Shown here: positions 9,173 through 16,999 of the stretch, piece by piece
Numbering within the stretch: the stretch's first letter is position 1
Layout: every line of letters begins with the position of its first letter
Origin: CAYGZL01 sp964354345
GTDB lineage: Bacteria > Chloroflexota > Anaerolineae > Anaerolineales > UBA4823
Assembly (NCBI GenBank): GCA_964354345.1
Contig: CAYGZL010000057.1
Coordinates: 1 to 64,000, forward strand
DNA: 64,000 bases
Direction: 5' to 3'
Position numbers and translations under genes: made by a program
Notes under the pieces: generated by a model
Seen by the model: the letters and a program-made list of their open reading frames with translations, nothing else
Told to the model about the DNA's origin: nothing
Database searches by the model: none

Positions 9173-10201
9173 GTGAATAAGAAAACGCACCGGATATCCA
9201 TATTCATCTTCGGATGGGTCATCCTATCGCTATTGCTGTTCCAGGGATGCAGCGGCTCTGGCCAGAGCTCCGGGCTAAGCCCAACCCTGACCGCCTTGAG
9301 TCTAAAGATCGCCAGTACCGCCTCGGTCAGCGATCAGGCTAAAGGCTCTTCAGAAACCCTGGTGACCGCCCAGGCGAAGGCGACAACCACCAGCCAGACG
9401 ATCTTTGCCACCCAAACGACTCAGGCCGGCACAGTCGACCAGGTTCAGTTACAAACGGCGACCGTCGCTGCGCCGATTGTGGCCGAACTACCCCAATACG
9501 GTCTGGATGCCTCAAGTGGTCGCGTGGGCTGGCTGCACAATCCGCTCAAACTAGACCTTACTGCCTATCACGATTTTACCTATGGCAATGATTTCATGGG
9601 CACAACCGCTAAGAATTTTGTGTTGGCCGCTGATATCACCTGGGATACGCAGTACGGTGGCTCAGGTTGCGGTTTTATGTTTCGGTCCAATGGCGATAAA
9701 AACAAGCCCAACCAGTATATGGTGATCGCCACCCGCTTCTCCAATGGGAGAGTGATTTTCATGGCAGTGGCGGATGGGGATGTCGCTAATCTGAAGGATT
9801 TTTATCCCAAAGATTTCGACCGGTCCTTCTCGGCGCAGAATGGATCAACCAACCGCCTGGCGATTGTTGCGCGAGGCAATCTGATTGACATCTATACCAA
9901 CCTGGTTAAAATCGGCACGGTGGATACGACCCAACCGCCAAAACAGCCCGTGTTACCCACTGCGCCTCAACCGCCGTTGGATAAAAAGGATCAGAATGCC
10001 CTGAATCGTTACCAGGCATTGAAGGATGAATATGATCAGGTTATCAAACAGGCGCAATCCCAATACCAGGACGCCTTAAAAAATTACCAGACTAAAAAGG
10101 CTATCTTTACCGATGGATTTTTAGCGATGCTCGCTCTCAGCGAGTCGGGTCATACCGTATGTAATTTTGACAAGGCCTGGTTGTGGCTGTTAGAGCCTTA
10201 A
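9173..10201 (+). CDS. Coiled-coil lipoprotein, likely partner of the FHA-ABC exporter
   Basis: A 342-aa predicted lipoprotein: basic N-terminus, hydrophobic stretch ILSLLLFQGC with lipid-attachment Cys26, then a Thr/Ala/Gln-rich linker. A middle domain of about 150 residues (GYDFTYGNDFMG-like through GCGFMFRSNGDKNKPNQYMV) looks like a beta-sandwich of the concanavalin/laminin-G type. The C-terminal part has a Pro-rich PPKQPVLPTAPQPPLDKKDQ stretch and a YQ-rich coiled coil. That tail closely resembles the extracytoplasmic insert of the upstream exporter. I chose GTG 9173 because GAGGAGAG lies 6 nt upstream and the signal peptide then starts correctly; GTG 9143 would add ten atypical residues. 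Confidence 0.65.
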   Translation: MNKKTHRISIFIFGWVILSLLLFQGCSGSGQSSGLSPTLTALSLKIASTASVSDQAKGSSETLVTAQAKATTTSQTIFATQTTQAGTVDQVQLQTATVAAPIVAELPQYGLDASSGRVGWLHNPLKLDLTAYHDFTYGNDFMGTTAKNFVLAADITWDTQYGGSGCGFMFRSNGDKNKPNQYMVIATRFSNGRVIFMAVADGDVANLKDFYPKDFDRSFSAQNGSTNRLAIVARGNLIDIYTNLVKIGTVDTTQPPKQPVLPTAPQPPLDKKDQNALNRYQALKDEYDQVIKQAQSQYQDALKNYQTKKAIFTDGFLAMLALSESGHTVCNFDKAWLWLLEP

Positions 10202-10232
10202 CCCCACCCTGTTTTTTTCGTGGAGGTCACAC

Positions 10233-12614
10233 ATGGCAGTCAGTAACCTGACCGGACGTACTCTTAATGGTAGATATCAGATTGAGTCTTTAATTGGACA
10301 AGGGGGGATGGCGTCTGTATACAAAGCGAATGATCAAAACCTGCGCCGTACAGTAGCGATCAAAGTCATTCACCCCCATTTGTCTGGGGACACAGAATTT
10401 TTCCGGCGTTTTGAGGAAGAGGCGACTTCGGTCGCCCGTTTACGCCATCCGAATATTGTCCAGGTCTACGACTATAACCATGATGGGGACCTGTATTACA
10501 TGGTAATGGAATTTATCGTTGGTGAAACGTTACAAAGCCGGTTGAAGCGGTTAACTGATGCTCAGCGCAAGATGCCGGTTAAGGAGGCCATGAAGTTTAC
10601 GATGGATATCTGCGAGGCGGCTGATTATGCTCACCAACGGGGCATGATCCATCGCGATATCAAACCAGCTAATGTGATGCTGGATGTGAATGGGAAAGCG
10701 ATTTTGATGGATTTCGGAATCGCCAGGATGGTGGGCGGCTCCCAACATACTGCCACGGGTGCAGTGCTGGGCACAGCCCGGTACATGTCTCCCGAACAAA
10801 TCCAGGGTTTGCATGCGGATGCCCGGGCTGATATTTACTCTTTGGGAGTTACCTTATATGAAATGCTGAGCGGTCGACCGCCATTTATCGCCGACTCAGC
10901 GATGACTTTAATGATGATGCATCTGAACGATCCGGTGCCAGATGTGCGTGCCATCCAACCCGAAACGCCTGCAGAGCTGGTAACCATCCTTCAGAAATCA
11001 CTGGCCAAAAACCGGGATGAGCGTTTTCAATCGGCGATGACCATGGCAGCGGCTCTGCGCCAGGCGCTCGAGCGGGCGGATAAAGCTCAACCTGCCCCGG
11101 TTGTCAGCGTTCCGTCAGTTCCACCCGCCACAGAGGCGACTTTCATTGAAGCGTCGCCCAGGCCGGAGGCTGGTGGAACGATAATCGAACCAGCGGTTAA
11201 GAAAGCCACAGCAGTCCCCACGGCTGCACCCGCGCAAAAACCAGTCGCGAAAGCCGAGACATTTGTCGAGAAACCGGCGCCAACTACGCCCTCCAAACCA
11301 ACACCCATACCCGTTGATACGGCTTTTCCCGCGACACCCGACCAATCTGCTTTTCCAGTCGGGCAGAGACGCTCCAGGGGGTGGGTGCTTATCCTGACGG
11401 TATTACTGCTTGCATTGCTTGGCGGGGGTGGGTATTTTGCGTATCAAAAATTCTTCCAGCCGGGCAGCTCGCTGCCGGCTGTTATCCCTCCGGCAGCTAC
11501 GGTTACAGCGACCATTGAAACGAAACCCATCCTGCTCCCTACCAATACTACCGAGGCGACCAGACCAGTCGCTGTCCTGTTACCCACCAATACTGCCACC
11601 CTTCAGGCTACCGCCACGGCGACTCTTTTGCCGAGTCCCACACCCACCGCAACACTCCCCCCGACGCCAGCGCCGGTAGTCATCGGCGGAGCGGATAAAT
11701 TAGCTTACCTGAGCGGAGGCGAGATATGGACGGCTGACCTGGATGGGGGCTCCTTGACTCAGGTGACTAAAGATGGCGCGAACAAAATCTACATCCGCTG
11801 GCTGCCCGATGGGCAAGGGTTTACTTATATCAGCGGAAAATGCATCCGCACCGTCTCATTAACCGGCGATGATCAGGTGCTGACCTGCTTTAATAATGCG
11901 CAATATCTCGAATCCTTCGAACCCTCTCCAGATGGCACGCAGGTCGTGATCAGCGTAGATCACCAGTTATATCTGGTGCCGTTTGATCTACAACGATTGA
12001 AGAACGTTTCTACGCACGATGCGTTGGCGAAACTGGCGGGCTGCGCCGATTTCGCGCCGTATAAGCGGAATTTCGCCCGTTCAATTCGCTGGTCAAAGGA
12101 TGGCTCCCAGTGGGCGGCGCTGGTTTTAGGCGTTTTAGAAGATGGACGACGGGGTGATATTATCCAGGTCTTCGCAGTCAATCGCTGTATCCCGAATCCG
12201 ATGATATCGGTTCAATTCCCAGGCACACATTTCACCTATAAAGACTATGATCAGAACCCCACCATCGAGGATTTTACCTGGGATAGTAAGAACTTGTTTG
12301 TCTTTCACGGGAATGTCCGCAATGGGGGTTTTGGCGATCTCCATGTATTTAATACGCAGACTTTCAAGCCCAGCTTGTCGATTAATCCCTTAGGCAGTTG
12401 TTGTTACCGGGATCCACAGTGGAGTCCAGACGGCGCCTACCTGCTCTTTGCTTTTCAGGATTACCGTAAGGGTGCGGCAAGCACGACCCAGTTATATTAC
12501 ATCCGCTATGGTGAAATTGGCAGCGGCGCCACATTCAAACCACTGCCTTTGCCAGATATTACTGACCCACTGGAGAAACCTCAAGCCATCCTGAGAGTGG
12601 CCAGCACTCCATGA
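10233..12614 (+). CDS. Membrane Ser/Thr protein kinase with extracellular beta-propeller
   Basis: A 793-aa PknB-type receptor kinase. The kinase domain (about 14-275) has G-loop GQGGMASVY (22-30), Lys44, HRD 140-142, DFG 160-162 and SPE 186-188, so it should be active. A Pro/Ala-rich linker with TFIEA/TFVEK repeats follows, then one TM helix (about 383-403), a Thr/Pro stalk, and an extracytoplasmic region of about 300 residues with TolB/WD40-like strands (SPDGTQVVISV, WSPDGAYLLFAF). GGAGG lies 8 bases before ATG 10233. It follows the lipoprotein by 31 bp. The Thr-rich linkers here and in the exporter are plausible phospho-sites for the FHA domains. The ligand of the propeller is unknown. Confidence 0.9.
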   Translation: MAVSNLTGRTLNGRYQIESLIGQGGMASVYKANDQNLRRTVAIKVIHPHLSGDTEFFRRFEEEATSVARLRHPNIVQVYDYNHDGDLYYMVMEFIVGETLQSRLKRLTDAQRKMPVKEAMKFTMDICEAADYAHQRGMIHRDIKPANVMLDVNGKAILMDFGIARMVGGSQHTATGAVLGTARYMSPEQIQGLHADARADIYSLGVTLYEMLSGRPPFIADSAMTLMMMHLNDPVPDVRAIQPETPAELVTILQKSLAKNRDERFQSAMTMAAALRQALERADKAQPAPVVSVPSVPPATEATFIEASPRPEAGGTIIEPAVKKATAVPTAAPAQKPVAKAETFVEKPAPTTPSKPTPIPVDTAFPATPDQSAFPVGQRRSRGWVLILTVLLLALLGGGGYFAYQKFFQPGSSLPAVIPPAATVTATIETKPILLPTNTTEATRPVAVLLPTNTATLQATATATLLPSPTPTATLPPTPAPVVIGGADKLAYLSGGEIWTADLDGGSLTQVTKDGANKIYIRWLPDGQGFTYISGKCIRTVSLTGDDQVLTCFNNAQYLESFEPSPDGTQVVISVDHQLYLVPFDLQRLKNVSTHDALAKLAGCADFAPYKRNFARSIRWSKDGSQWAALVLGVLEDGRRGDIIQVFAVNRCIPNPMISVQFPGTHFTYKDYDQNPTIEDFTWDSKNLFVFHGNVRNGGFGDLHVFNTQTFKPSLSINPLGSCCYRDPQWSPDGAYLLFAFQDYRKGAASTTQLYYIRYGEIGSGATFKPLPLPDITDPLEKPQAILRVASTP

Positions 12615-12655
12615 GGATCCCGGTGATTACCGGTGAGGATTAATATATTCCACCG

Positions 12656-13666
12656 TCAGGATGGGAAAGCCCGTAAATAGGCGGTGATCGTGGTATCCCA
12701 CATCCGGTTCGCGGCCTGGTCAATCGTTTGTCGAGTGGGATCGGCTTCGAACCAGTCCAACGCCCGCCTGACGCCTTCAGCCCAGGGTGTTTGCGGATCA
12801 AAGGCAGGCACCAGGCGTTTAATTTTAGTGTTGTCGAACACAGAGCTATTGATCTTGTCGCCAATCAGGCTGCCCAAAGCAGACGGATCATAGGCGACCA
12901 TCAGATCGGATGGGATGTGGATGAACTTCGGTTCCAAACCGAGGGCGCGTCCCGTTTCCTGGTAGATCTGGTTCCAGGTGAGTACTTCTTCCGAGGTAAT
13001 GTGAAAGTCTTCGCCGATCGCTTCACTGCGTCCAAACAGGCCCAGGAATCCAACCGCAAAATCTTCATTCCAGGTAAGCGTCCATAGGGAAGTACCATCG
13101 CCTGGAATAATGACCTGTTTGCCCTGCTTCATCCGGGCAATCACGGTATAAGGATGCTGCCAGCTGTTTACGATGAGCGGAATCTGGGATACGCCATAGG
13201 TGAGGGAGGGACGAATAATTGTCACCGGAAAGTCGCGACATTGGTATTCCTCCATCAAAAGCGCTTCACAGGCAATTTTATTTTGCGAATAGTCCCAATA
13301 TGGATTGGAAAGCGGTGTTCTTTCGGTAATCAGATAGTGAGCTGGTGGTTTCTGGTAAGCGCTGGCTGAGCTGATGAAGACGAACTGGCCTGTTTTCCTG
13401 CTGAACAGACGGATGTCGCGCTCGACATCGGCTGGGGTATAAGCGACCCAGTCTACGACAACATCAAAGGAAAAGGGAGCAAGCAGGCGCGCAAGATCAG
13501 CCTCATCCCCGTGCACATCCGCGGTGAGTAGCTGCGCGCGGTGAGGCAGCGGGTGCTTTTGGGTGATCGAACGGTTCAGGACAAAAAGATCCATCCCCTG
13601 TGCTATAGCCAGTTGACCGCAGGCTGAACTAATCAGGCCAGTGCCACCGATGAATAGAACTTTCAT
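12656..13666 (-). CDS. NAD-dependent epimerase/dehydratase (extended SDR)
   Basis: A 336-aa extended short-chain dehydrogenase. The N-terminal Rossmann motif is LFIGGTGLISSACGQLA (G-x2-G-x2-S instead of G-x2-G-x2-G), the next strand ends in LNRS, and FDVVVDWVAYTPAD matches the NAD-binding loop. The catalytic Ser is in FISSASAYQKP and the Tyr is the late PYWDYSQNKIACE (Y-x3-K). The second half (WTLTWNEDFAVGFLGLFG) follows the isoflavone-reductase/epimerase pattern, so a sugar-nucleotide or small carbonyl substrate fits. AAGGAGG supports the start at 13666. It converges with the kinase gene 42 bp away and diverges from the enolase-superfamily gene. Confidence 0.82.
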   Translation of the reverse strand: MKVLFIGGTGLISSACGQLAIAQGMDLFVLNRSITQKHPLPHRAQLLTADVHGDEADLARLLAPFSFDVVVDWVAYTPADVERDIRLFSRKTGQFVFISSASAYQKPPAHYLITERTPLSNPYWDYSQNKIACEALLMEEYQCRDFPVTIIRPSLTYGVSQIPLIVNSWQHPYTVIARMKQGKQVIIPGDGTSLWTLTWNEDFAVGFLGLFGRSEAIGEDFHITSEEVLTWNQIYQETGRALGLEPKFIHIPSDLMVAYDPSALGSLIGDKINSSVFDNTKIKRLVPAFDPQTPWAEGVRRALDWFEADPTRQTIDQAANRMWDTTITAYLRAFPS

Positions 13667-13783
13667 ACGACCTCCTTAGTTATTTCCATTTTGTATTATA
13701 TCCTCGTTGCTGACTTGCGAGCATTTATACTATGAATCTTCATATTATTGGTAATTGATAGCCCCCGAGAAAGAACGAATAAC

Positions 13784-13814
13784 TTAACCATAAATGCCGA
13801 ACTGCTACTATAAT
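13784..13814 (+). promoter_or_regulatory. Candidate promoter of the enolase-superfamily gene
   Basis: A perfect TATAAT at 13809-13814 lies 65 bp before ATG 13879. The best -35 match upstream is weak (TTAACC at 13784-13789, about 19 bp spacer). The position in a divergent intergenic region supports it. Confidence 0.4.
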
Positions 13815-13878
13815 TAACCCCCAGGAGGCGGTGCTTCCTGAGGGCATCATTGACCTTACATGGAGCAGGAGGTGGCAG

Positions 13879-14943
13879 ATGCAAATTACCAAGGCTGAGG
13901 TAGTTCCAGTGACATTGGATCTGAAGCACCCCGTTCAAATGGCGGGTTTGCCCCTTATTGAACAGATCGCGGTCATTTTTGTGCGCCTGGAAACGCGTCA
14001 AGGGCAAAGCGCCTGGGGGTGCACCATCGCCCATCCCGCACTGAATGGAGAGAAGCCAGAAATTACTCTTCTGGCCTGCCGGGAGTGTGCGGGTCTGGTG
14101 CTGGAATTGAATCCGTTGAATATCGAATACTCTTTGGCTCGTTTAGGTGCGCTGGTCGCCAGTAGTCCAGCGGCGTTATGCGCCTACGATCTGGCCTTAT
14201 ATGATTTATTGAGCCTTTCGGCTGGTTTACCCCTTTACAGAATCCTGGGTGGATATCGGAACCGCATCCGGACGTCAGTCACGATCCCTTTAACGCCGGT
14301 AGATGAGAGTGTTGAGCTGGCCCGGGAGCGCGCCAGTCAGGGTTTTCGGATATTAAAAATTAAAGGGGGGCTGGATGGGGTGGAGGATGTGCGCCGGGTA
14401 AAAGCGATTCACCAGGCTTTGCCTGAGCTTATCCTCCGCCTGGATGCGGACGGCGGTTATTCGGTGCAGGTGGCCTTGGATGTAGCTCGTGCGTTAGAAG
14501 GCCTGTTAGAAATGTTGGAGCAACCCACTCCAGGTCGAGATTTTTTCAGCTTACGCCAGGTGACGTCGCTTAGCCCGGTACCTATCCTGGCCGATCAAAG
14601 CGTAAAGGGGCCTGCCTCAGCCCTTGAGCTGGTCGCGCAACGCGCGGTTAACGGCATAAGCATTAAATTGGTTGCATGTGGCGGATTGCACTGTGCCCGT
14701 CAGGTGGATGCGGTGGCGCGAGCGGCGAGGATTGCTACGATGGTGGGATGTTTCATTGAGCCCGCGTTGCTGATCTCAGCCGGGTTGGCGCTGGCTTTGA
14801 GTACGCCCAACGTTCGTTATGGTGACCTGGATGGTCATCTGGATCTGGTTGACGATCCCTCCCAGGCAGGTTTTCGCCTTGAAGATGGGTGGTTAATCGC
14901 CAGTGAAGTGCCTGGTTTAGGATATTCTGTCAATTTCGGTTAG
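13879..14943 (+). CDS. Mandelate racemase/muconate lactonizing enzyme-family protein
   Basis: A 354-aa enolase-superfamily enzyme. An N-terminal capping domain is followed by a TIM barrel. The catalytic Lys lies in ILKIKGG (K-x-K), and the metal ligands fit LRLDADGGY (Asp), the Glu of EMLEQPTPG and PILADQSVKG (Asp). A late Lys lies in GISIKLVACGG. This K-x-K, D, E, D arrangement is typical of the MLE/dipeptide epimerase branch. The substrate is not predictable, but L-Ala-D/L-Glu epimerase-like chemistry is an option. AGGAGGTGG lies 4-5 bases before ATG 13879, so I chose it over the upstream ATG at 13831. The 3' end overlaps the convergent glycosyltransferase gene by 4 bp. Confidence 0.83.
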   Translation: MQITKAEVVPVTLDLKHPVQMAGLPLIEQIAVIFVRLETRQGQSAWGCTIAHPALNGEKPEITLLACRECAGLVLELNPLNIEYSLARLGALVASSPAALCAYDLALYDLLSLSAGLPLYRILGGYRNRIRTSVTIPLTPVDESVELARERASQGFRILKIKGGLDGVEDVRRVKAIHQALPELILRLDADGGYSVQVALDVARALEGLLEMLEQPTPGRDFFSLRQVTSLSPVPILADQSVKGPASALELVAQRAVNGISIKLVACGGLHCARQVDAVARAARIATMVGCFIEPALLISAGLALALSTPNVRYGDLDGHLDLVDDPSQAGFRLEDGWLIASEVPGLGYSVNFG

Positions 14944-16106
14944 TTTGTTCGACCTGTACCCGTCCAATCCCAAAATGGATGAGCCGGTTGGGTGGCTATC
15001 ATCCGTCCATCGGATTGAACCAGGTAAGTTTGATCCCTCCAAACAACCCGTTTGCCTAACCCACCGACGCACCATATCAGCGCGCTCAGTAGATCGCGGA
15101 GTGGTAACCAGAGCAGGCTTCGCCGCGACTCAAGATCCCTGGTAAAGTAAGTTATCCACAACGCTGAGCCCCAACGCAAGGTCAAAGTTACCCCCAGCGG
15201 CACGATAAGATTACCTGAATAGATTCCATAGACTATAGCCAACGCCGTACTGAAGCAGATTAACAATCCGGGGTATTCAAGAGGACGGCTGATGCGACTG
15301 CAGCGTGCCCAGCGAACTTCGCGATCCCACAGTTCAGCGAAGCTGGTTTCGCCCAAGGCAATCGGCACAACGTAATCGGATAGCTGCACACCCAAACCCA
15401 GGGCGGCGATCCGCGCCCCAAGCTCGTGGTCATCCGCCAGGTAACCCGCCAGGGCCGCGAAACCACCAATTTGCGCCAGGTGACTTTTACGGAGGGCCAC
15501 GGTTGCGCCCAGGGCAAACCGCATGGCGATCACCTTGCGGGCGACAATCACCGAGGGCAGAAACAGAACGCCCATATGCAACGCCTGGAATTGCGCGGCC
15601 AGGGTTTGGGGGTAGATGCCGCGATAGGTGCAGGTTACCAATCCCACCGAGGCATCCGCCAAAGGGGCTACTACCCGGGATAAGTAGTCGGGAGAGACTT
15701 GCGTATCGCTGTCATTGATGACCAGGACTTCGTAGCGGGCTTGTTCGGCCAGTTGTTGCAGGGTGCTTACTTTGTGATTTTCACCGCTGATCGGAGCGAC
15801 GATCAAACGGATCGGACATGCTGGGAAATCACGTTGTAACCGTTCAATGATCGGTATCGCAGGATCGTTGTCGTCTGAAACACCAAAGAGCAGCTCGAAT
15901 TCGGGGTAATCCTGCTGGCAGTAGCTGGCGAAATTTTCATAGGATTGGTAATCCAATCCGCAGACCGGCTTCAATATGGAGACGGGTGGTAGAAATATGC
16001 TAATTGACTCACTTCTGCGGGTAAAGAAGCTGCGCGTCATCCAGAAGGCGACCAGCCAATAGCACCAACTGGCGATTACCAAAAGGAGCAACGCGTATTC
16101 AACCAT
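14940..16106 (-). CDS. HpnI-like family 2 glycosyltransferase
   Basis: A 388-aa membrane-bound GT2 of the ceramide glucosyltransferase/HpnI type. It begins with one TM helix and shows VSILKPVCGLD, GVSDDND, VLVINDSDT (D-x-D region, about 128-135), DDHELG and the EVRWARCSR segment that corresponds to the (Q/R)-x-x-R-W motif. Two or three C-terminal TM helices follow. HpnI adds N-acetylglucosamine to bacteriohopanetetrol in hopanoid producers. It lies 4 bp after the HpnK-like deacetylase gene, the usual pairing. No hpnH, hpnJ or squalene cyclase gene is in this window, so another lipid acceptor is possible. Confidence 0.78.
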   Translation of the reverse strand: MVEYALLLLVIASWCYWLVAFWMTRSFFTRRSESISIFLPPVSILKPVCGLDYQSYENFASYCQQDYPEFELLFGVSDDNDPAIPIIERLQRDFPACPIRLIVAPISGENHKVSTLQQLAEQARYEVLVINDSDTQVSPDYLSRVVAPLADASVGLVTCTYRGIYPQTLAAQFQALHMGVLFLPSVIVARKVIAMRFALGATVALRKSHLAQIGGFAALAGYLADDHELGARIAALGLGVQLSDYVVPIALGETSFAELWDREVRWARCSRISRPLEYPGLLICFSTALAIVYGIYSGNLIVPLGVTLTLRWGSALWITYFTRDLESRRSLLWLPLRDLLSALIWCVGGLGKRVVWRDQTYLVQSDGRMIATQPAHPFWDWTGTGRTN

Positions 16107-16110
16107 TGGA

Positions 16111-16953
16111 TCAACCTCGTGTTAATGTGGCATAGCTGGCAGTTTGGAAACCACGCGCCTGGATCACTGCGCGCAGACGAGGGCTGAGCAGCGTTGCCAG
16201 GTCACCTGGATTTGGGCCCAGGATTTCACCCTCAAAAATTGTCGAGGGGTGAAAGTAAAATTCAGCATTGGCAACATCCAGATTATTTAACAAAGCGACC
16301 ACATAGTCTTCTTGCATCTCCCCTGTTTGCATCAAACCAAACACCCGCCTGGCTGCCATAAGCCTGGTTCTATTTAAACGGTTTATGCACCACCGGCACA
16401 GCAGGCTAAAAACGATCGCCCAGGTGATTTTTTCTCCCATTCGTTTCCGGCTGTACCGCACTGCAGGCCAAAGTAAATCTCTGGGAATGCGAATACCCCG
16501 TGCGCCGTATTGTTCTGCCAGCGGCAGTAACATCTCAAACACCACCGGATGGATATGCATGTGAATATGGCCATCCACATGCCCCAGTGGTAACCCTGTG
16601 GAGGCATAATACTCGAACTGAGCGGTGATTTCCCGTCTTAGTTCCTGGCGCGCCTTTTCACTGAAAACATAGCGTAATCCAAGTGTGAGTGGATTGCGAG
16701 GGAAATATCCCTGTGAGTCGACTATTCGAGGGATCTCTGCTGGTGGGAGGAGCGCTTTATCACAAGCAACTACCAGATGCAAACCCACTGCCAGGGTGGG
16801 CGTCTGGCGCGCCAGGGTCACTGCTTCTTGCGTGGCATTCCCGGCGACCATCAGGCTGGCGCTGGTTAATACACCCTGGGTATGCGCCTGGATAACCGCG
16901 GCATTGATATTCCGCGATCGCCCAAAATCATCTGCATTGAAGATTATTTGCAT
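16111..16953 (-). CDS. HpnK/YdjC-like carbohydrate deacetylase
   Basis: A 280-aa YdjC-fold protein. The N-terminus NADDFGRSRNINAAVIQAH carries the metal-binding Asp pair, and SLMVAGNATQEAV and VGLHLVVACDKALLPPAEIP match HpnK closely. A second metal site is GHVDGHIHMHIHP. HpnK deacetylates the GlcNAc added by HpnI to give glucosaminyl bacteriohopanetetrol. Its close pairing with the HpnI-like enzyme supports a deacetylase acting on the same glycolipid. The product could be a glucosaminyl lipid that is not a hopanoid, since the rest of the hopanoid pathway is not visible here. Confidence 0.8.
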   Translation of the reverse strand: MQIIFNADDFGRSRNINAAVIQAHTQGVLTSASLMVAGNATQEAVTLARQTPTLAVGLHLVVACDKALLPPAEIPRIVDSQGYFPRNPLTLGLRYVFSEKARQELRREITAQFEYYASTGLPLGHVDGHIHMHIHPVVFEMLLPLAEQYGARGIRIPRDLLWPAVRYSRKRMGEKITWAIVFSLLCRWCINRLNRTRLMAARRVFGLMQTGEMQEDYVVALLNNLDVANAEFYFHPSTIFEGEILGPNPGDLATLLSPRLRAVIQARGFQTASYATLTRG

Positions 16954-16999
16954 CTTATTGATTAAAGCATGATTAACTTTCCTTTTAGTTTACCATGTT

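Noticed and set aside
12620..12633. CCGGT/ACCGG stem between the kinase and epimerase genes as terminator
   Set aside because: The stem is only 5 bp and has no T tract on either side.
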